A stretch of DNA of 64,000 nucleotides, from assembly GCF_035222275.1 (NCBI RefSeq), contig NC_085886.1, positions 2,542,001-2,606,000 of the forward strand. The letters run 5' to 3'. This document shows, piece after piece, positions 31,990 through 44,751 of the stretch (positions are counted from its first letter, which is position 1; every line of letters starts with the position of its first letter). Made by a program: the position numbers and the translations under genes. The notes beneath the pieces are model-generated. The model worked only from the letters and a program-made list of their open reading frames with translations, made no database searches and had not been told where the DNA came from. The stretch comes from Podospora bellae-mahoneyi (Eukaryota; Ascomycota; Sordariomycetes; Sordariales; Podosporaceae).

Positions 31990-34900
31990 GGACAACATAT
32001 GCCTCCTTACCTCAGCAGGGGGGTTTTGGTCTCAAAAGCTATTCGGATTCTAGAAGTGTGGGTGTCAGACTAAACAAGAGGTGGTGGTACACATCGGGTC
32101 TTCATGCTTAAATGCGCCCTGTGGTACCGGGCAAGGGAGATGTTGTTAGACTTGTTTGATGGCCAGGTTATTAGGGTTTGCTGTGATGGCCATTGTTTTT
32201 GTTGCGGCGAATGCCCTTGTCTGCTTCTTTGAAACGTAACGGCAACTCCTCCTGTCTGGTCACTCTGATGAACCGGCACTCGGTTTCTGCCTGTCCGGCA
32301 GAAATGAAAGGCCCTGGCTTGTTAGCTACAAAGAAGACACATCACAATCCGACGTAGCAATCCCCATGTTGTGGACCAACAAATATGTGCCTGAAAGAGA
32401 GCCCGATGACAAGGGCAGGCAAGCAAGGGCAGACGACCGAGTGATGAGATCTCGAGCCACGTTGTTGTGTGGCTTGCCAGTGGTCTGGCAAAGGAGATCT
32501 CTTGGTTCCAGCTCCGTGCCGTCTTCTGAGGATAAAAAATTTTCTTCTTCGGAGATTCGACTTGTCAGCAAGCAAAAAAGTCAATGGTTGGTCTCGGATT
32601 GGCGTCGTCTAAGAGCGAGGTAGCAGTGATGCCGTCCGACTGCTTTGGTGAGGCGGCGTAGATAGTGGGGACATTGTGTTAGGTGAAGCTGTATGTAGAG
32701 CTATGTACACACACTACTAGCCTTGGAGGAAAAAAAAGTGTGGAAAGCTAGGCACGCACGAAGGCCAGCCTGGCCCGTCTTGTTTCCCCTTGATCCACAA
32801 CCCGGTGATCTCGACGATTGGCCGGTATGTACCTATTTTCCAAGACTGTGGGACACTCTCGACGACAGCGACTCGAGCCCTGTCAAAAGAAAAAGAACCG
32901 AATCGGGTGAAAGAGGGGTTGCGTGCTCCGAGGTTATTGGTCAAGCGGCTGGTGTTGTGTTGGGAGTGGATGTGCGGAGTGCTGAAAGGACTCGAGCTCG
33001 CTTTGCTCTTGCTCAAGATACTCCGCAGGATATATAGGTAGGTATGTCTGTACCTGTAGGCCTGCCTGGATTATAAGTGGTGGTGGTCAATTGGTGAGCC
33101 GAGAATGGGGACTGATATCCCCCTTCATTCTGTCAAAGTCAATTGGTGCAGTTTCAACTGACAAGTCCCTACCTTATGCCTCAAATATGTTTTCTTCCAG
33201 TCAGGGGCATGGATGTCTGTTCCTGGTGCGCCAGTTCCTTGAGTTGAAGCTGGCGCGCTGCATGAACCACCCGAGGGAGTTAAAAGCGGAGGCTTTGGCC
33301 TTGTGCAGGGAGGGGGTGTTGTTAGCGCCGATGACAGCCCCGATGCACAGTGCGGCCGCTCGGCTTCAAGGATAAAATGTGGATCTTTGCCAGTTGTGAA
33401 GTTGGCACGTTGATAAGACAGTTGAACAAAGATAAAGAGACAATTGTAATGGGTCTCTGCTGTGTCTAGAATCATAAAAAGTTTCAGAGCAACAATTCCG
33501 CAGTGACACGTTTGCAGTTGTTGCTTACGTTCTGAAAAACTTCCAACCCAGGTTTCTCATGGCTTGGATCCTTACTGTGCAAGATAGATGTATACAACGG
33601 CTGAGCTAAAGAATGGTCTGAATCAATGAGTGTGGTTGTCAGATTTGGAAAAGACTCATGTGCTTTGAATAGGTAGGTGCCTCCTATGATTGTTGAGAGT
33701 CTATTTCAACTCAGTTTATCCTATTATTTCTCTAATTTGTGCTGAATGCTCCTCACTGCCGAGAGCTTCATGAGGAGAAGCTTGGCTCCACAGCACCTCA
33801 TGACCCCATCCAGATCCAGCCCCTCTTCCCAGCAATGGCTTTCAAAGCTAGGAAAGATGGCGATCCCGGATGGGGAACACGACAGGCGGGGTACATAAGT
33901 AGCGACATGCGGGTATCATCAAGCTTGCGTTCCTGTTCCTAGGCCGGTAGCATAGCTAACACAACACTATTCCTCTGCCGTGACTTTTTTTTTTTTTTTT
34001 TTTTTTTGCATTTGGCGAGCACCACTTGTGGCAAGCGTCAACTGATGTCGCTTACGAAACTGACCGAGGGAATTGTGCAATTCGGTCACTGAACAGAGAG
34101 ACAAATCCATTGAGTCATTGTGGAGACGGACATTTCTTAGCCATGGCTCAGGACTCGTGACACGGCGACAGCTGCCACCGCTTTGTCCCAAGCAAGGCAT
34201 TCCAAGTTCCATTCAGACGGGGTCACACGGCGGTTGCTACACCGAGGCCGCGTCTGCACGGAGAGGGCCAGAGAGAGAGAGAAAAAAAAAAGGACAGACC
34301 GAAGCAGGATGGAGAGCCCGGTGTTCAGTCACAAATGTCCAAAATGTTGAGAATGGGCGATCTGAACCAAGTTCGGCATGGCAGGTCCCAGATCAACAGC
34401 GATTTTCTTGTTCCGATAGCCCATAGCAAAAAGCTTATCTCGATCCGGGAGACCCTCCATGCACATCACCACAAGGTGAAGAGACAGATATCCAGATGCC
34501 GAGCCAATTCCAATATCGGCTTCACACCACCCACCTTATGGAAAAGGGCATCCCAATCAGCTAGCTTCCCCAGCCTGCAGTTGACGCTGTTGCACGCAGG
34601 GACGGACAGGCAACTTCCAGAAACAGGCGCAATATTGGCCCACCACTGTCCATGGTCACCCGCACCAGCTTTCCTACAGTGCATGCATCAGGTAGGTGGT
34701 CCTTATGTGCAGTTTTTGCGCAGCTGGCAGCAGACCTGAGAGGCCAGCTGACGCATTCGGCAAGGGCATGAAGATTGGTGTTCCAAGTTATCTTCACTGT
34801 TCACTGTTCACGGCTTTGGGTCTGTACCAATCGAGATGCCACCTACTCCAGACGCATCACCAGTGTCCGAGGTGGTAAAGGTACTACTAGGTTGGCACCT

Positions 34901-35997
34901 GGCCTCTCCCTGAGAAAGCTCAAGGGGGGTGGGAGAAGGAGTTACAAACCAGGGCAGCCCGGACTCTTTGTGGGCCACGTACCCCGATCGTACCCCCGGG
35001 CCCCGACCTCTTTTGGCTTTCGTTGTTGCTTGCAATTCGCACCCCTTCCACGGACCGTCCAAGGCCAGCCAGCCAGCCAGGCTCTTTTTCAGGTTGGATG
35101 AATTATGCATGCGTTGCCAGTGCTGAGGGCTGTCAGTTTCAACACAGTGCACCTAGCCAGGTCAGGTATCTTATTACTAGGTAGGTGGTCTGGTAGGGAA
35201 CCAGTGGTGTGTCTAGCCTCCTGCCAAACACACAGCGGCGGCTGGTCTTGTCTTGTCCAGTCTTTGTGAACAAAAGTCCCCCTTTTTACAGAATTTTTTC
35301 TGCACCCTTTTTTTTTTTTTTGGAGACAGGGCAGCGATTGAATCATTCAACATCGATTTCCCATTGCCTTGCTTCCGTCGCATGCCACGCGCCCCGCCTC
35401 CTCCACCCCAGCAATCGTCAAAGCCTAGCTTACAATCCATCCCTCCTGGCGGCCCATTCTTTTGTTCAGTCTGTGCCGTGACCTACGGCAGGCACAGCCA
35501 CTCAGGTTTACCTGCTCGCATCATCTCCTGTTATTGATATTGTTATTATTTTTTTGGTTCCTTCCACCTTTCTCCAGAAGCAATTGGAAATTATCATTTT
35601 CTTTCGGCGATCTCTCATCTTCTGGACAAATATCACGGCGGAGCATCGAGATTGGCTGAAGAGTCACCCACACCCCCCCTGGACCATACCCTAGCACCCT
35701 CTCTCTCCTAAGCTGCTACGCCCGAAATTATTATTGCTCCCCGCGCTTGGAATCTCGACGGGCCATCCCAAACACTGGACATAACCACCAACACCTTTTC
35801 GTGAACCTCTCCCCTTGCCGCCACCGACACACTTTCACAGCGTCTCACCACACCAGCGCACGCCTTCTGATCAGCACTCTCTATTTTTCTTTTTTTCTTC
35901 TCTCTCTCTTTTTTTTTTTTGGTAACTTGTTGTGTTTGGATACAGTAGTAGGTTGCCAGAGCTGTGCAGCCAGTTGGATTACTGCACCGCTTTCGCA
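30301..35997. other. 5.7-kb gene-free interval
   Basis: The longest empty stretch of the window. It begins with the promoter of the DUF3602 gene and ends with the pyrimidine-rich leader of the C2H2 gene (T-runs near 35310-35322 and 35900-35920). Between these lie the T21A14 block at 31955-31989, a T-run near 33986-34007, many TAGGTAGG words and no open frame with family features. Non-coding transcripts would not be visible by this reading. Confidence 0.4.
31955..31989. repeat. T21-A14 homopolymer palindrome
   Basis: Twenty-one T followed directly by fourteen A, a perfect self-complementary block of at least 28 bp with no loop. Confidence 0.95.
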
Positions 35998-37611
35998 ATG
36001 GCCTCTTCCAAGGTAGCTAGGTCTCTCTCAACACCACCGGCAAGGCGCGGCGTCGGCTCCCACCCAACTGCAGGACTTTTTGAGCAGACAGAAACATGAG
36101 AACATGTGCTGACCACAATTTTCCTTCACTTGTTCAGGAAATTCAACAAACCTCTCGACCCCTGAACCACCGACCCTCCATGACCTCGTCGTCGTCCGTC
36201 CCAGGGGGCCTCACCCTGAGCCGCCAATCCCACTCCCGAAACCACTCCCACTCCATCATCGGAGCCACCCTCAACGGCACCCACCGCGTTACCCGTCGCA
36301 AGAGCATGACAAACACGGGCGCTAATGTTGCAGCCGTAGCTGCTGCCTTTACGGAACCCGGCGACGGGCCCATGCCCCTCCAGATCTCGGCCCGCCGAAA
36401 CACACTGTCCAAGAATGGCCTCTCCCGGTCCGTGGTAGCTGGCAGCCTGCCGTCTCCGCCAGCAAGCCTGCCCAGTCGCAGATTCCTGGCCGGGACAGGC
36501 ATGAGCAACTTGCAGGAGAATGCGATCGACGACGAGCTCAATGACGCATCGGGGGATGACGCCGATTCGGCCTTCCAGAAAGCTCGCGTTAGAAGAGCAA
36601 GCGACGGACAGCCCCTGGTCAAGGAAGGTGGACGCAAGAGCAATCGCCCAGAGCTTCGCTGCGAGAAGTGCGGGAAGGGATACAAGCATAGCAGCTGCCT
36701 GACCAAGCATTTGTTTGTGCCCATTTTCCTTTCCCTACCCTCTCCCACCACGTGGTCCCTGAGTGTGGAACGAGGTATCCCGTGCCGGTCGTGGCTTGTC
36801 GACTGTGCTGTTTGAACACTGTTGTTGACTTTGTCTCTGTCCCAGGTGGGAACATACCCCCGAATGGTCCTACACCTCCAAGCTCTTGATTTCGAAGCAC
36901 CAGCAGGTGCAGCTGCTCGAGGCTGCTTCGGTACTCGTTGCTATGAACAAGGACTCAGCCACCACGCCCCCAGATTCGGCCCGGGACTTCAACAGCGAAC
37001 AGGGTTCGGCGTCGCCCCCAGCAAGCGGCTTCTCGGATCCCCAGGACCGGAGCTCGGCCGATACCACCCCGCCGCCGCAGCTGGATGCTGTCGGCGCTGC
37101 GAACGGGTCGTACAGAAACTTCAGCAAGAGGTTCAGCAACGGCAGTGGGATTTCCCGGTCATATCAGTCTGCGCCTTTTGGAAGTTCAGCTCTTGGCAGC
37201 GTTCCAAACGGATCCGGGTTTAGCCACTTCCGGCAGCTGAGCCAGGACCAAAGACCAACATCGTCTGGCAGAAATGCTACCGGTCCGGCCGACAGCGAGC
37301 TTGCTGCTGCCCTGCTGGGTTGCAGTTTCAGTAGCCACAACGGGTCTTCGCGGACGGTCCACCTTCCGGCCGACGCACCTCCCGTGCCGCCCCTCCCTAC
37401 CAAGTTCCTCGAGGAGGCCATGTTGGGCAGCAGCTTCATGAACAGTTACCCCAGCAGGGCTCCAGAGAGTTTCACCCGAGGAGAGCTCCGCCGTGTAGAC
37501 GTCAAGATGGAGGAAGCCGAGAGCGTCATGGACGAAGACGACGAGGACATGCGCTCCCGCGGACGAAGCGAAGAGGACGACGACGGTGTATTCGGCCGAA
37601 TGGAGGAATAA
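35998..37611 (+). CDS. single C2H2 zinc-finger protein
   Basis: Three exons, 35998-36012 (MASSK), 36138-36712 and 36846-37611, give 451 residues; introns are 125 and 133 nt, longer than usual for the window. The only zinc finger, CEKCGKGYKHSSCLTKHLWEH (residues 180-200), is split by the second intron between its two zinc-binding His residues. Splicing restores C-x2-C-x12-H-x3-H. The finger is followed at once by TPEWSYTSKLLISKHQQVQL, a conserved-looking helix. The N-terminus is Ser/Arg-rich and the C-terminus acidic (VMDEDDEDMRSRGRSEEDDD). Such single-finger proteins are common in ascomycetes and are presumed nuclear regulators; the target is unknown. The 15-nt first exon was inferred from phase and a CTGAC branch site; an alternative start is ATG at 36180. 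Confidence 0.8.
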
Positions 37612-38771
37612 GCTCGCGGAGGGCTTGTTCGGTTTTTATTTCGAGCGGGAACGCCTCGCCATGGTCTCGCTCGGGCGGGCTTTTATGATGTGACGAGGGA
37701 TTCTGTTTTCTTATGTACCTTTATATTGTTGAACTATTGTAAATGAGGTCGCTCCGCCAACGGCCCTTATCACCGAAGAATGGAGAGCGTCGCATCCTGT
37801 TCATGTCCCGCGGCATGGACCGGGAAGCCGACCAGCTTCACGAGGTTAAAGTGAGGGCTGTGTGCGAGCGTTGAGCGATTCCTCGAGCGGTTAGCGAGCG
37901 ACTGTCTTTCAGAGACAAAATAAACGAGTATTTTGCTCTAATCAAACTTGAAATAATAAAGAAATGCACAAAGTTGAAAGAACAAGATGCAATGCAATGG
38001 TGAGGAGAATTCCGAACGGTGAAGACTGAAGCTGGGATTGGTCGGACGAGGACCAACAAACAGACTTTCAGGCTGCTACCGACTTGGATGTCCGTGTCAG
38101 CGACATAGGTGGTGGGTGGTGTTCAAAGCTTGATGGTAACTGGGCGTGTGTGTGTTGTGTGTGTGTGTATGTGTGTGTTTTGTGAAGGGTAGTATTCTGA
38201 GCATCTCTTTTTATTGTATCGGTTGGCTTGTTGAAGGTGGATGGGAGCTTTGGGCAGCAGTCGGTTATTGTTGACAAACAGACGACGACAAGGCGACAAG
38301 GAGATGGTAGGTAGGTAGGACTGGGGGGATGGGGGAGAAGAGAAGCGCGGGGTTAGATGCAGCGAGGTGGTGGGGACTGGGAAGGCAAGACGTCACTGTA
38401 TCCACACGGTTTTGGGGGGGCCCCTGTTCCCACGCGAATGTCGCCGCCGCCGCCGCGGTGAGGACAAGCTTCTTTTCTGCGCTTTTGGTTCCATCTCTGT
38501 TTTTTTTTTTTTCAACACGAGAGTTTTGATATCGACAAGCTACCAATCATTGCGCGAGGGATGGATAGGAAGTTTACATAATCTTTTACTTCTTCATTCA
38601 CAGCCTTTCACCCATTTTGGCGATACGGAGAGGTTAGATCTCACGAGCGCACTCATCGCGCGTCGTCACACACACACACACACACACACACGAGATTTTG
38701 GCTACAGCGCCCACCTATCAAACGACAACAGTTTTGTGGATCTGACAGCAGATATTCACCGCGCCGACATC
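37612..38771. other. 1.2-kb gene-free interval
   Basis: 3' flank of the C2H2 gene and promoter of the next gene. Holds GT-rich words near 38150-38180, a GCC triplet run near 38440-38457, a T-run near 38500-38511 and the CA repeat at 38667-38691. Confidence 0.4.
38667..38691. repeat. (CA)n microsatellite
   Basis: About twelve CA units roughly 80 bp upstream of the start codon of the membrane-protein gene, within its likely 5' leader. Confidence 0.9.
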
Positions 38772-40107
38772 ATGCCCCGAATCAAAGAGGCGGCGGCGGA
38801 CGCCCTTACCGCAGTGGAAAAGGCGTCTGACACGGTTGCCCACCTGGCCACGCGCGCCGAGATCGCTGCGGGGGATGCGGTCGTTGCTGCTCCTGCCACC
38901 ATCGCCCGGTCGTTGCCCGGGGATACGGCGAGACTTGCCCTGGGGGTGGGGATGAGTTTCGGGGTTGAGGTGGTGGGGAGGTGGGTGGTCAGGTATTTGA
39001 CCAAGGGGGAGGGGGTTGATGGGATGTTGGAGGATGGGAGGGATGATTTGGTTGTGGTTGGGTGGAGGATGTAAGTCAAGATTTCTGCTGTGTGTTGTTG
39101 GATTGAAAGGTGAAGGCTCGGTCAGCTTTGCAAGGCTGAGGCAGGGCTGAGAAAACGATACATCTCAGCTCGGTCAGATATGGGGATGAGACCAAGCTAA
39201 CATGACCGGTTGGGGGGACAGACTCGTACTAGCACTGGGTTGGCTCAGTGACTTTGACGGTTGGGATTTGGCTTCGCTGGCTTTGCTTTCGCATGGTCCT
39301 GCGGTAAGTTTTGTTCCGTTCTCTTCTCCGATTGCCGCAAATGCAAAAAATCCGGGGATTTTCCGTCTTTGGTAGCCAGAGCACAGCCCCAAAAACTGAC
39401 ATGCATATGCTACCTAGACGTTTCTTGTCTCTGTCTTTTACGGCATTCGCTGGTTGACCGCCGGCGCCTATCTCGGTGTGGAGGTCGTATCAACTGCCTT
39501 GCCGTTCCTCCTTTTGCGTCATCTCTCCGGTGACGGGGGCAAGGAGAGTGCTGCCACACCGAACAGGGAGATCGTCACCGACAAGTGGATTCAGCTTCTT
39601 ACTAGCCTTCAGGCGGGATTGGTCTACAGTGTTGTGCTCTTCCTGGCTGGCAGGACGTTCCTGTCGGATGTGTTTGTGCTCCACTTTGAGGGGATTCCTA
39701 CTGTCAAGCCTGCCGTTGAGCCGGCGGGCATCTTTACGGAAGCGGATGGGGTCGCGACGGGGGTTTTGGGGTTGTTGATGGGGTGGGCTGCTAGGAGGTT
39801 CATCTTTGCGCCTGTGGTTACGGCTCCCGAGGGGACGGTCGGGGATGAGGAGAATGAGAGGTTTGATCCTGTGAGTGCGAGCTTGAAGGAGACGGTCAAG
39901 TGGAATTTGTGGGGGTGGAGGGACAAGACGAAGATTTCGGTTGTGAGGACGGGCGCGGCTGTGGTTACTACAGTTGTGGGCACGTATTTGGATACGGCAT
40001 TGGGGATTAGGGGCGTTGATCAGGTTGGGGCGGGGGTCTATGCTGGTGTTTGGGGATTGGCGGTTGTGTTGACGGGGGTGGCGTTGACGTATGTGGGGAG
40101 CATCTGA
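38772..40107 (+). CDS. multi-pass membrane protein of unknown family
   Basis: Three exons, 38772-39070, 39222-39303 and 39418-40107, joined over introns of 151 and 114 nt, give 356 residues. The N-terminus (MPRIKEAAADALTAVEKASD) is an amphipathic Ala-rich helix. Hydrophobic segments follow: SLPGDTARLALGVGMSFGVE, LVLALGWLSDF, TFLVSVFYGIRWLTAGAYLG, LLTSLQAGLVYSVVLFLAG, GVLGLLMGWAARRFIF and two near the C-terminus (TGAAVVTTVVGTYL, VYAGVWGLAVVLTGVALTYV). I do not recognise the family. The exon phases agree and the second exon is only 82 nt. Probably a fungal-specific organelle or plasma-membrane protein. Confidence 0.75.
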
Positions 40108-42324
40108 GGCGGTTGGGGGTGGAAGAGGGGGTGTTCGGTGAAGCGGTTATGGGATGACTCTCTCCCGGCCAGGGTTCTACGACATGCGATGGATGACGCA
40201 AGGTACCGGGAGCTGGGGTCGTGGTGGTGGGTTCGCAAGCTTAGGCATCGGCAACATGTGGGATGCATCTAGGATGGAATGGATGGGAAGACGGGAGACC
40301 ACCACTTGCGGCTGCCGGATCTTGCATGGACCGGGCTTCCATATGAGCAGGCATCCATCTTGGTCGCTTAACAAGCGCGGAGGGTGGTGGTAGCAAGGAG
40401 GTTTGCGGTTGCGGTGGTGTGGTGGTGGATATGGTAATGGTGGTGGCTTGAAGCAACGGTTTTTTTCCCTTCTCCCTCGTTACAGCTGATGGCAGCAGTA
40501 TCAACAGCCGCGGCAGGTGTGTGTCGTGCAACCCCAACAAGCGGCGGCTGTTCACCGGGGCGAGTGCTGCGTATGTAGGTATGTAGGATATAATGCGGAT
40601 AGCTAATAGTATGAAGCGAGTTCGCGGCGCCGGCACATGGCAAGCCGGGATCAGTTACAATGACGACTTTCCAGCCCAAGGCCCGGGGGCCCAGCTGAAT
40701 AGCTGGTATGACCGGGAAGGGAAACGTAAGGCTTTCTCCGGTGTCGGCAGGGGGCACGGTGGGCGTTTGAGTTCTGGTTGTTGTCATCATTGCTCACCGT
40801 TTTTCCATCCCGCTATTGTGTCTCGCGATAATTGCTCCATACGACTGGGGGAACGGACTGGGGATTGGGACGGTGAGTGAGTGTCAGTTTTTTTTTGTTG
40901 CTATTGTTCAGCCCCAGGAGCTGCGCCATATTTTTAGCGGACCTTCTCGGCGCCTCATTAGTGTACCGGGACCCGGACGCCGTAGGCGGGGTGTCCACTA
41001 TACGGAACCGGCTGCTTTTTGAAGCTGAGGCCGCCAAAGGGGGAGGAGGAGGAGAATTGGAACGGACTTTGCCATGCGAAACCAAAAAGTTAGTTTCGGC
41101 TTCGGATGGCTTTGAGCATGGCTGCGGCAACCGGCTTTCTTCTTTTGATCTTGCTGAAGCCCTTCAATTTCGGTGCAGAGAAACATGCAATAGAAGCGAG
41201 GCGCAGTTTGGATTGTGAGGTGCAGCTGTTGAGTCTGACCAATGGGAGGGGATGTGGTGACTGAAATGGGCAAAGAGAGCCTGTGAGAGCCGCGCTGGAA
41301 ACCAGATTGAATCCAAATCTGCCCTTTTGCCCTCTGCACAGCGTCTAAGATCACGTTTTCGGGGGGATAGATGGGGGAAAGCTGGGATAAAGTCCTTTCC
41401 CTTTTCGAACGTGGTATTGAGGCTTCTCGGGGCTAAGATGGGGGGGGGGGGGAGCACCACCACACCGCAACCGCACCCACACTCTACCTTGGGGGACAAG
41501 CTACTTTTTTGATGTTACATATCGGTTTGGGGGGGAGATGGCAGGCTGTGAGACGCGTGATCAGACGCCCTCCCGTTATGTCTGATGGCCTCTTTCTTCC
41601 TCTTTGGTTTTTTCTTGGGATGAGCAGGGGATAGCGAGAAAGACGACTCATACCCACATCAGCACAGCTTTCGGGATGGGGCTATTCTTTTCTTCTTCTC
41701 CTTCGTCACCACCACCACCACCACCCCTCCCTGGCTGGGGTTAGGTAGGTAGGCAGGCAGGCACTGCTGCTGAGACGGCCCAATCTTTGAGGTAACAAAG
41801 TCTTGTTGTCTTGGGCAAAGGTGACATTGGAAGTTTACAGCTCTCCAGGTTGGGAAATCCTAGTCTGGGTTGGAGTACTGACATGCTTTGTCTTGGAAGC
41901 ACCACTTACATACAACCTTGCCTTGACCTTGAAGCTAAGGTTTAAGCTCTTTTTTTTTTTTTTTTTGTTTTTTTTGTTTCCTGCCCCAGAGGTTGCCGCT
42001 TTCTATATATCTTCCCGAGGCTCGCCTCCTCTTCTTGATGGGGATGTGTTTGAACAGACAACACAGCCAATCCCCTTTTGCGGATATTGTTACCTGCCTA
42101 TTCCAAGCCGCCTCGCTTTAGCGTTACCATCACGGGCAAACAAAGTCATGACGGACTCGCCGGTCAGGTGGTGTTGAAGTTTGGTCATCTCCTGTTTCGG
42201 ACTACTGGACTAGTTGGGCAACGTACACTCAGCGAAGTCGTTGTTGTGTCATCGTTGGAAATTTTCCCTTTGGCTTGTCGTTGCCTGGTTCTAGTTTGGG
42301 CTTGGGGAACAAGGGAAAAAAGAT
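40108..42324. other. 2.2-kb gene-free interval
   Basis: Contains ATGG/CCAC-rich sequence near 40190-40440, a G-run near 41440-41452, an ACC triplet run near 41710-41726, AGGTAGGCAGGC words near 41745-41761 and a T-run near 41950-41980. The right end is the leader of the beta-solenoid gene. No gene is recognised. Confidence 0.4.
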
Positions 42325-43177
42325 ATGAAAGAAGCCACCTCTCCTTCGACAAAGAGTTCTATATCTACCCCATCGTCACCAGCATCTCAAGCAACAATTA
42401 CACACACATTCTCACCGGCATCCTCTTCAACAGTTACTGCTGCTCCTTCGCCAGCTTTGACATCAACAACTCTTGCTCCTTCACCTTCAACAACAGTCAA
42501 CATTCCTTCCCCATCTGCAACGGAAGACATTCCAACAACAACAACAACAACAACAACAATGTACGAGTACGAAAGCATCATGACCTTTGACCAGCCCATG
42601 ATTATGGGCTACGACCCCTCTGGCTCTTCCTCGTCGTACACCACCCCCTCATCTGCTTCTGGAGCCGTGGTCAAGAAGAAGAAGAGCATCAAGTCTGAGA
42701 CTTCGATTGACCTCCGCGGCCCATTGGAAGTCGATGGCTCAGTCAAGTCAATGGCGAGCATCAAGTTTGACGGGGACTTTGCCGTCAGGGATAGAGTGGA
42801 GGCTTATGGGGATGTGGGTGTTCACGGCACACTCAATTGCAGGTTTGTACCCCCCCTTCTCACCCAATTCTCTGTGAAGAACAGAAGACTAACAACAAGC
42901 CAGCTCACGAATGAAGTCAATGGGCAATGTGAAAATCAACGGAAACGCCACATTCGGGGACAAGGTCAAGATCTTTGGGAAGCTGAAGATCAACGGGAGT
43001 CTGGAAGTCAATGGTGACTTGGAGGTGTGGGGGGCGTTGACGGTGAACGGATATCTGAAGTGCAGGAACTTGACGGTTCATGCCTCCCTCACAACGGTGG
43101 ATAGCTCGTGGTATGAGGCGGAGAGCGAGACGGTTCATGGGGCGAAGTTGGTGCAGAGGAGTGGTTATGTTGGTTGA
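42325..43177 (+). CDS. small beta-solenoid protein resembling bactofilins
   Basis: Two exons, 42325-42842 and 42904-43177, over a 61-nt intron (GTTTGT, GACTAAC, CCAG), give 263 residues. Residues 128-235 are an unbroken series of about 18 six-residue units of the form hydrophobic-x-hydrophobic-x-Gly-x, for example LKINGS LEVNGD LEVWGA LTVNGY. The register runs across the splice junction without a slip, which confirms the intron. This pattern is that of bactofilins (polymer-forming beta-helices). No signal peptide or membrane segment is seen. The N-terminal ~78 residues are Ser/Thr/Pro-rich; translation may instead start at ATG 42559, just after an ACA repeat. A KKKKS patch precedes the solenoid. 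Function unknown. Confidence 0.75.
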
Positions 43178-44751
43178 GTGGGAGATTGGTTGATATTTCT
43201 TTTGTGGTTTCTTTCATGTTTCATGACTCTGTTTGACATTGGTTGGGCTGGGCATATGGGATTTGGGTTGGACACTGTATACCACCGAGACTTTTGGACT
43301 GTTTCTTTATGTCTGGCATGTTTCCTGTTTTTTTCCTTTTCAGTCTTTGGCATCTCGACTCTGGGGAAGGGGCATGGTGAGTTATGAATACTGGGTTTTC
43401 TTACTGTCATATTTCCTTGTTATCGTGTTTCTGTTACGTCCAGAGTGTTACAGTCTCATATTCGTCGATTAGTTTGGGGATGACATTGGCATCGGTTTCT
43501 TGTTCTCAGATACTTCAATTCATTGTTGGCTGTAGCAACAGCATTTAGAGTTGGCCATTGGCATGGCCGTTTAGGTAGCAACATTACAATAGAGCTCGGT
43601 ACCTGTGTCAACGTTGGCACAGGACTCAACATCATGAACCCCTCAACTCCGGTGCGAATAAGCTGTCCGCGTCATCAACTGGCATCATCATGGACAGGGA
43701 TACCGTCTAGGTAACAAGATTCAAAACGGTAGTAGTCGACATACAAAACGGAGGAGACGTGTTAAGTCAAAGACCCAATCAAGACCAAGAGAGTCCGCTT
43801 TCTGCCTTACTATCACCTCAATATCATGCCATCTCGAGATGTCCTCAATTCTTAGCTGGGTGACATCGCCGTCAGGCATGCCCAGGAGAGTCCACATCGG
43901 GACCTAGTAGTAGTTTGTGCTGCTCAAGTGTGCAAACCCGGGGTTTCAAGAACAGCGGAAGGGGAGCTGCTGCCTGCAATGGCCTTGTGTCTGTATCCAC
44001 AAATGCTTGTCTTGTCTACACATGAGGTATGGAAGTTGCAAAACCCATCGTCAAGACGGCGGTTGCCGCGGATAACATGGGGAAGCGAGGTTTTTGATCT
44101 AGGAGAAATTAAGTAAGGCATTTTCTGCAGGCACGGGCAGACCAAGGCAGGCAGGCTGCCGGTGAGTGATTCAGAGATGTGATTTGATCGCCGAGATGCT
44201 GCAGACGACGTGAGGTGGAAGCCACCGATCGGTAACGATTTCGAGAGGGAGCCGGTCGAGGGTTGGGACGCTAAAGAGATAAGATCAACAGTTCCTTGTC
44301 AGGGTTACAATGCAGGCTGCAGGTCTGCCGGCCGGCCACAGGAAGATCATGTGGGGGTGCGCAGACCCACTTTGTATCTTCTGCTGCGGGCTGCGGTCCA
44401 AGCCAAGGAGCGAATGGAGCTTGGACTTTCGCGACGGGAGCACGAGGCGCGTTTGTTCCACAATCACATTCTCAACCGCCGACTTCACTGCAAACGACAC
44501 CACCGCGACAGCCTCATCCCCCGCCCAACGAGAGCTGGAAACCTTGCTCCACGACGCCCACGAGATAGTTTTTTTTACTGAGGACCACTATACTGCAGCT
44601 TAATATTCACTTTTGCTTCGCATTGCACCCACTCATGGCAAGGCCTTTTGCGCCAACATCCAACCACTTGCTCTGACGTCGACGTCAACACCGGAAACAT
44701 CGTGAAGAAACAAACATAAAAAACAAGAGGACGAATTGGAACAACCAAAAA
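43178..44751. other. 1.6-kb gene-free interval
   Basis: 3' flank of the beta-solenoid gene and promoter/leader of the ING-family gene. Nothing else is recognised; open frames near 44200-44600 overlap on several frames and lack family features. Confidence 0.4.

Noticed and set aside
44210-44603. Three overlapping open frames before the ING-family gene
   Set aside because: They share the same DNA in different frames, have no family features, and abut the likely promoter.
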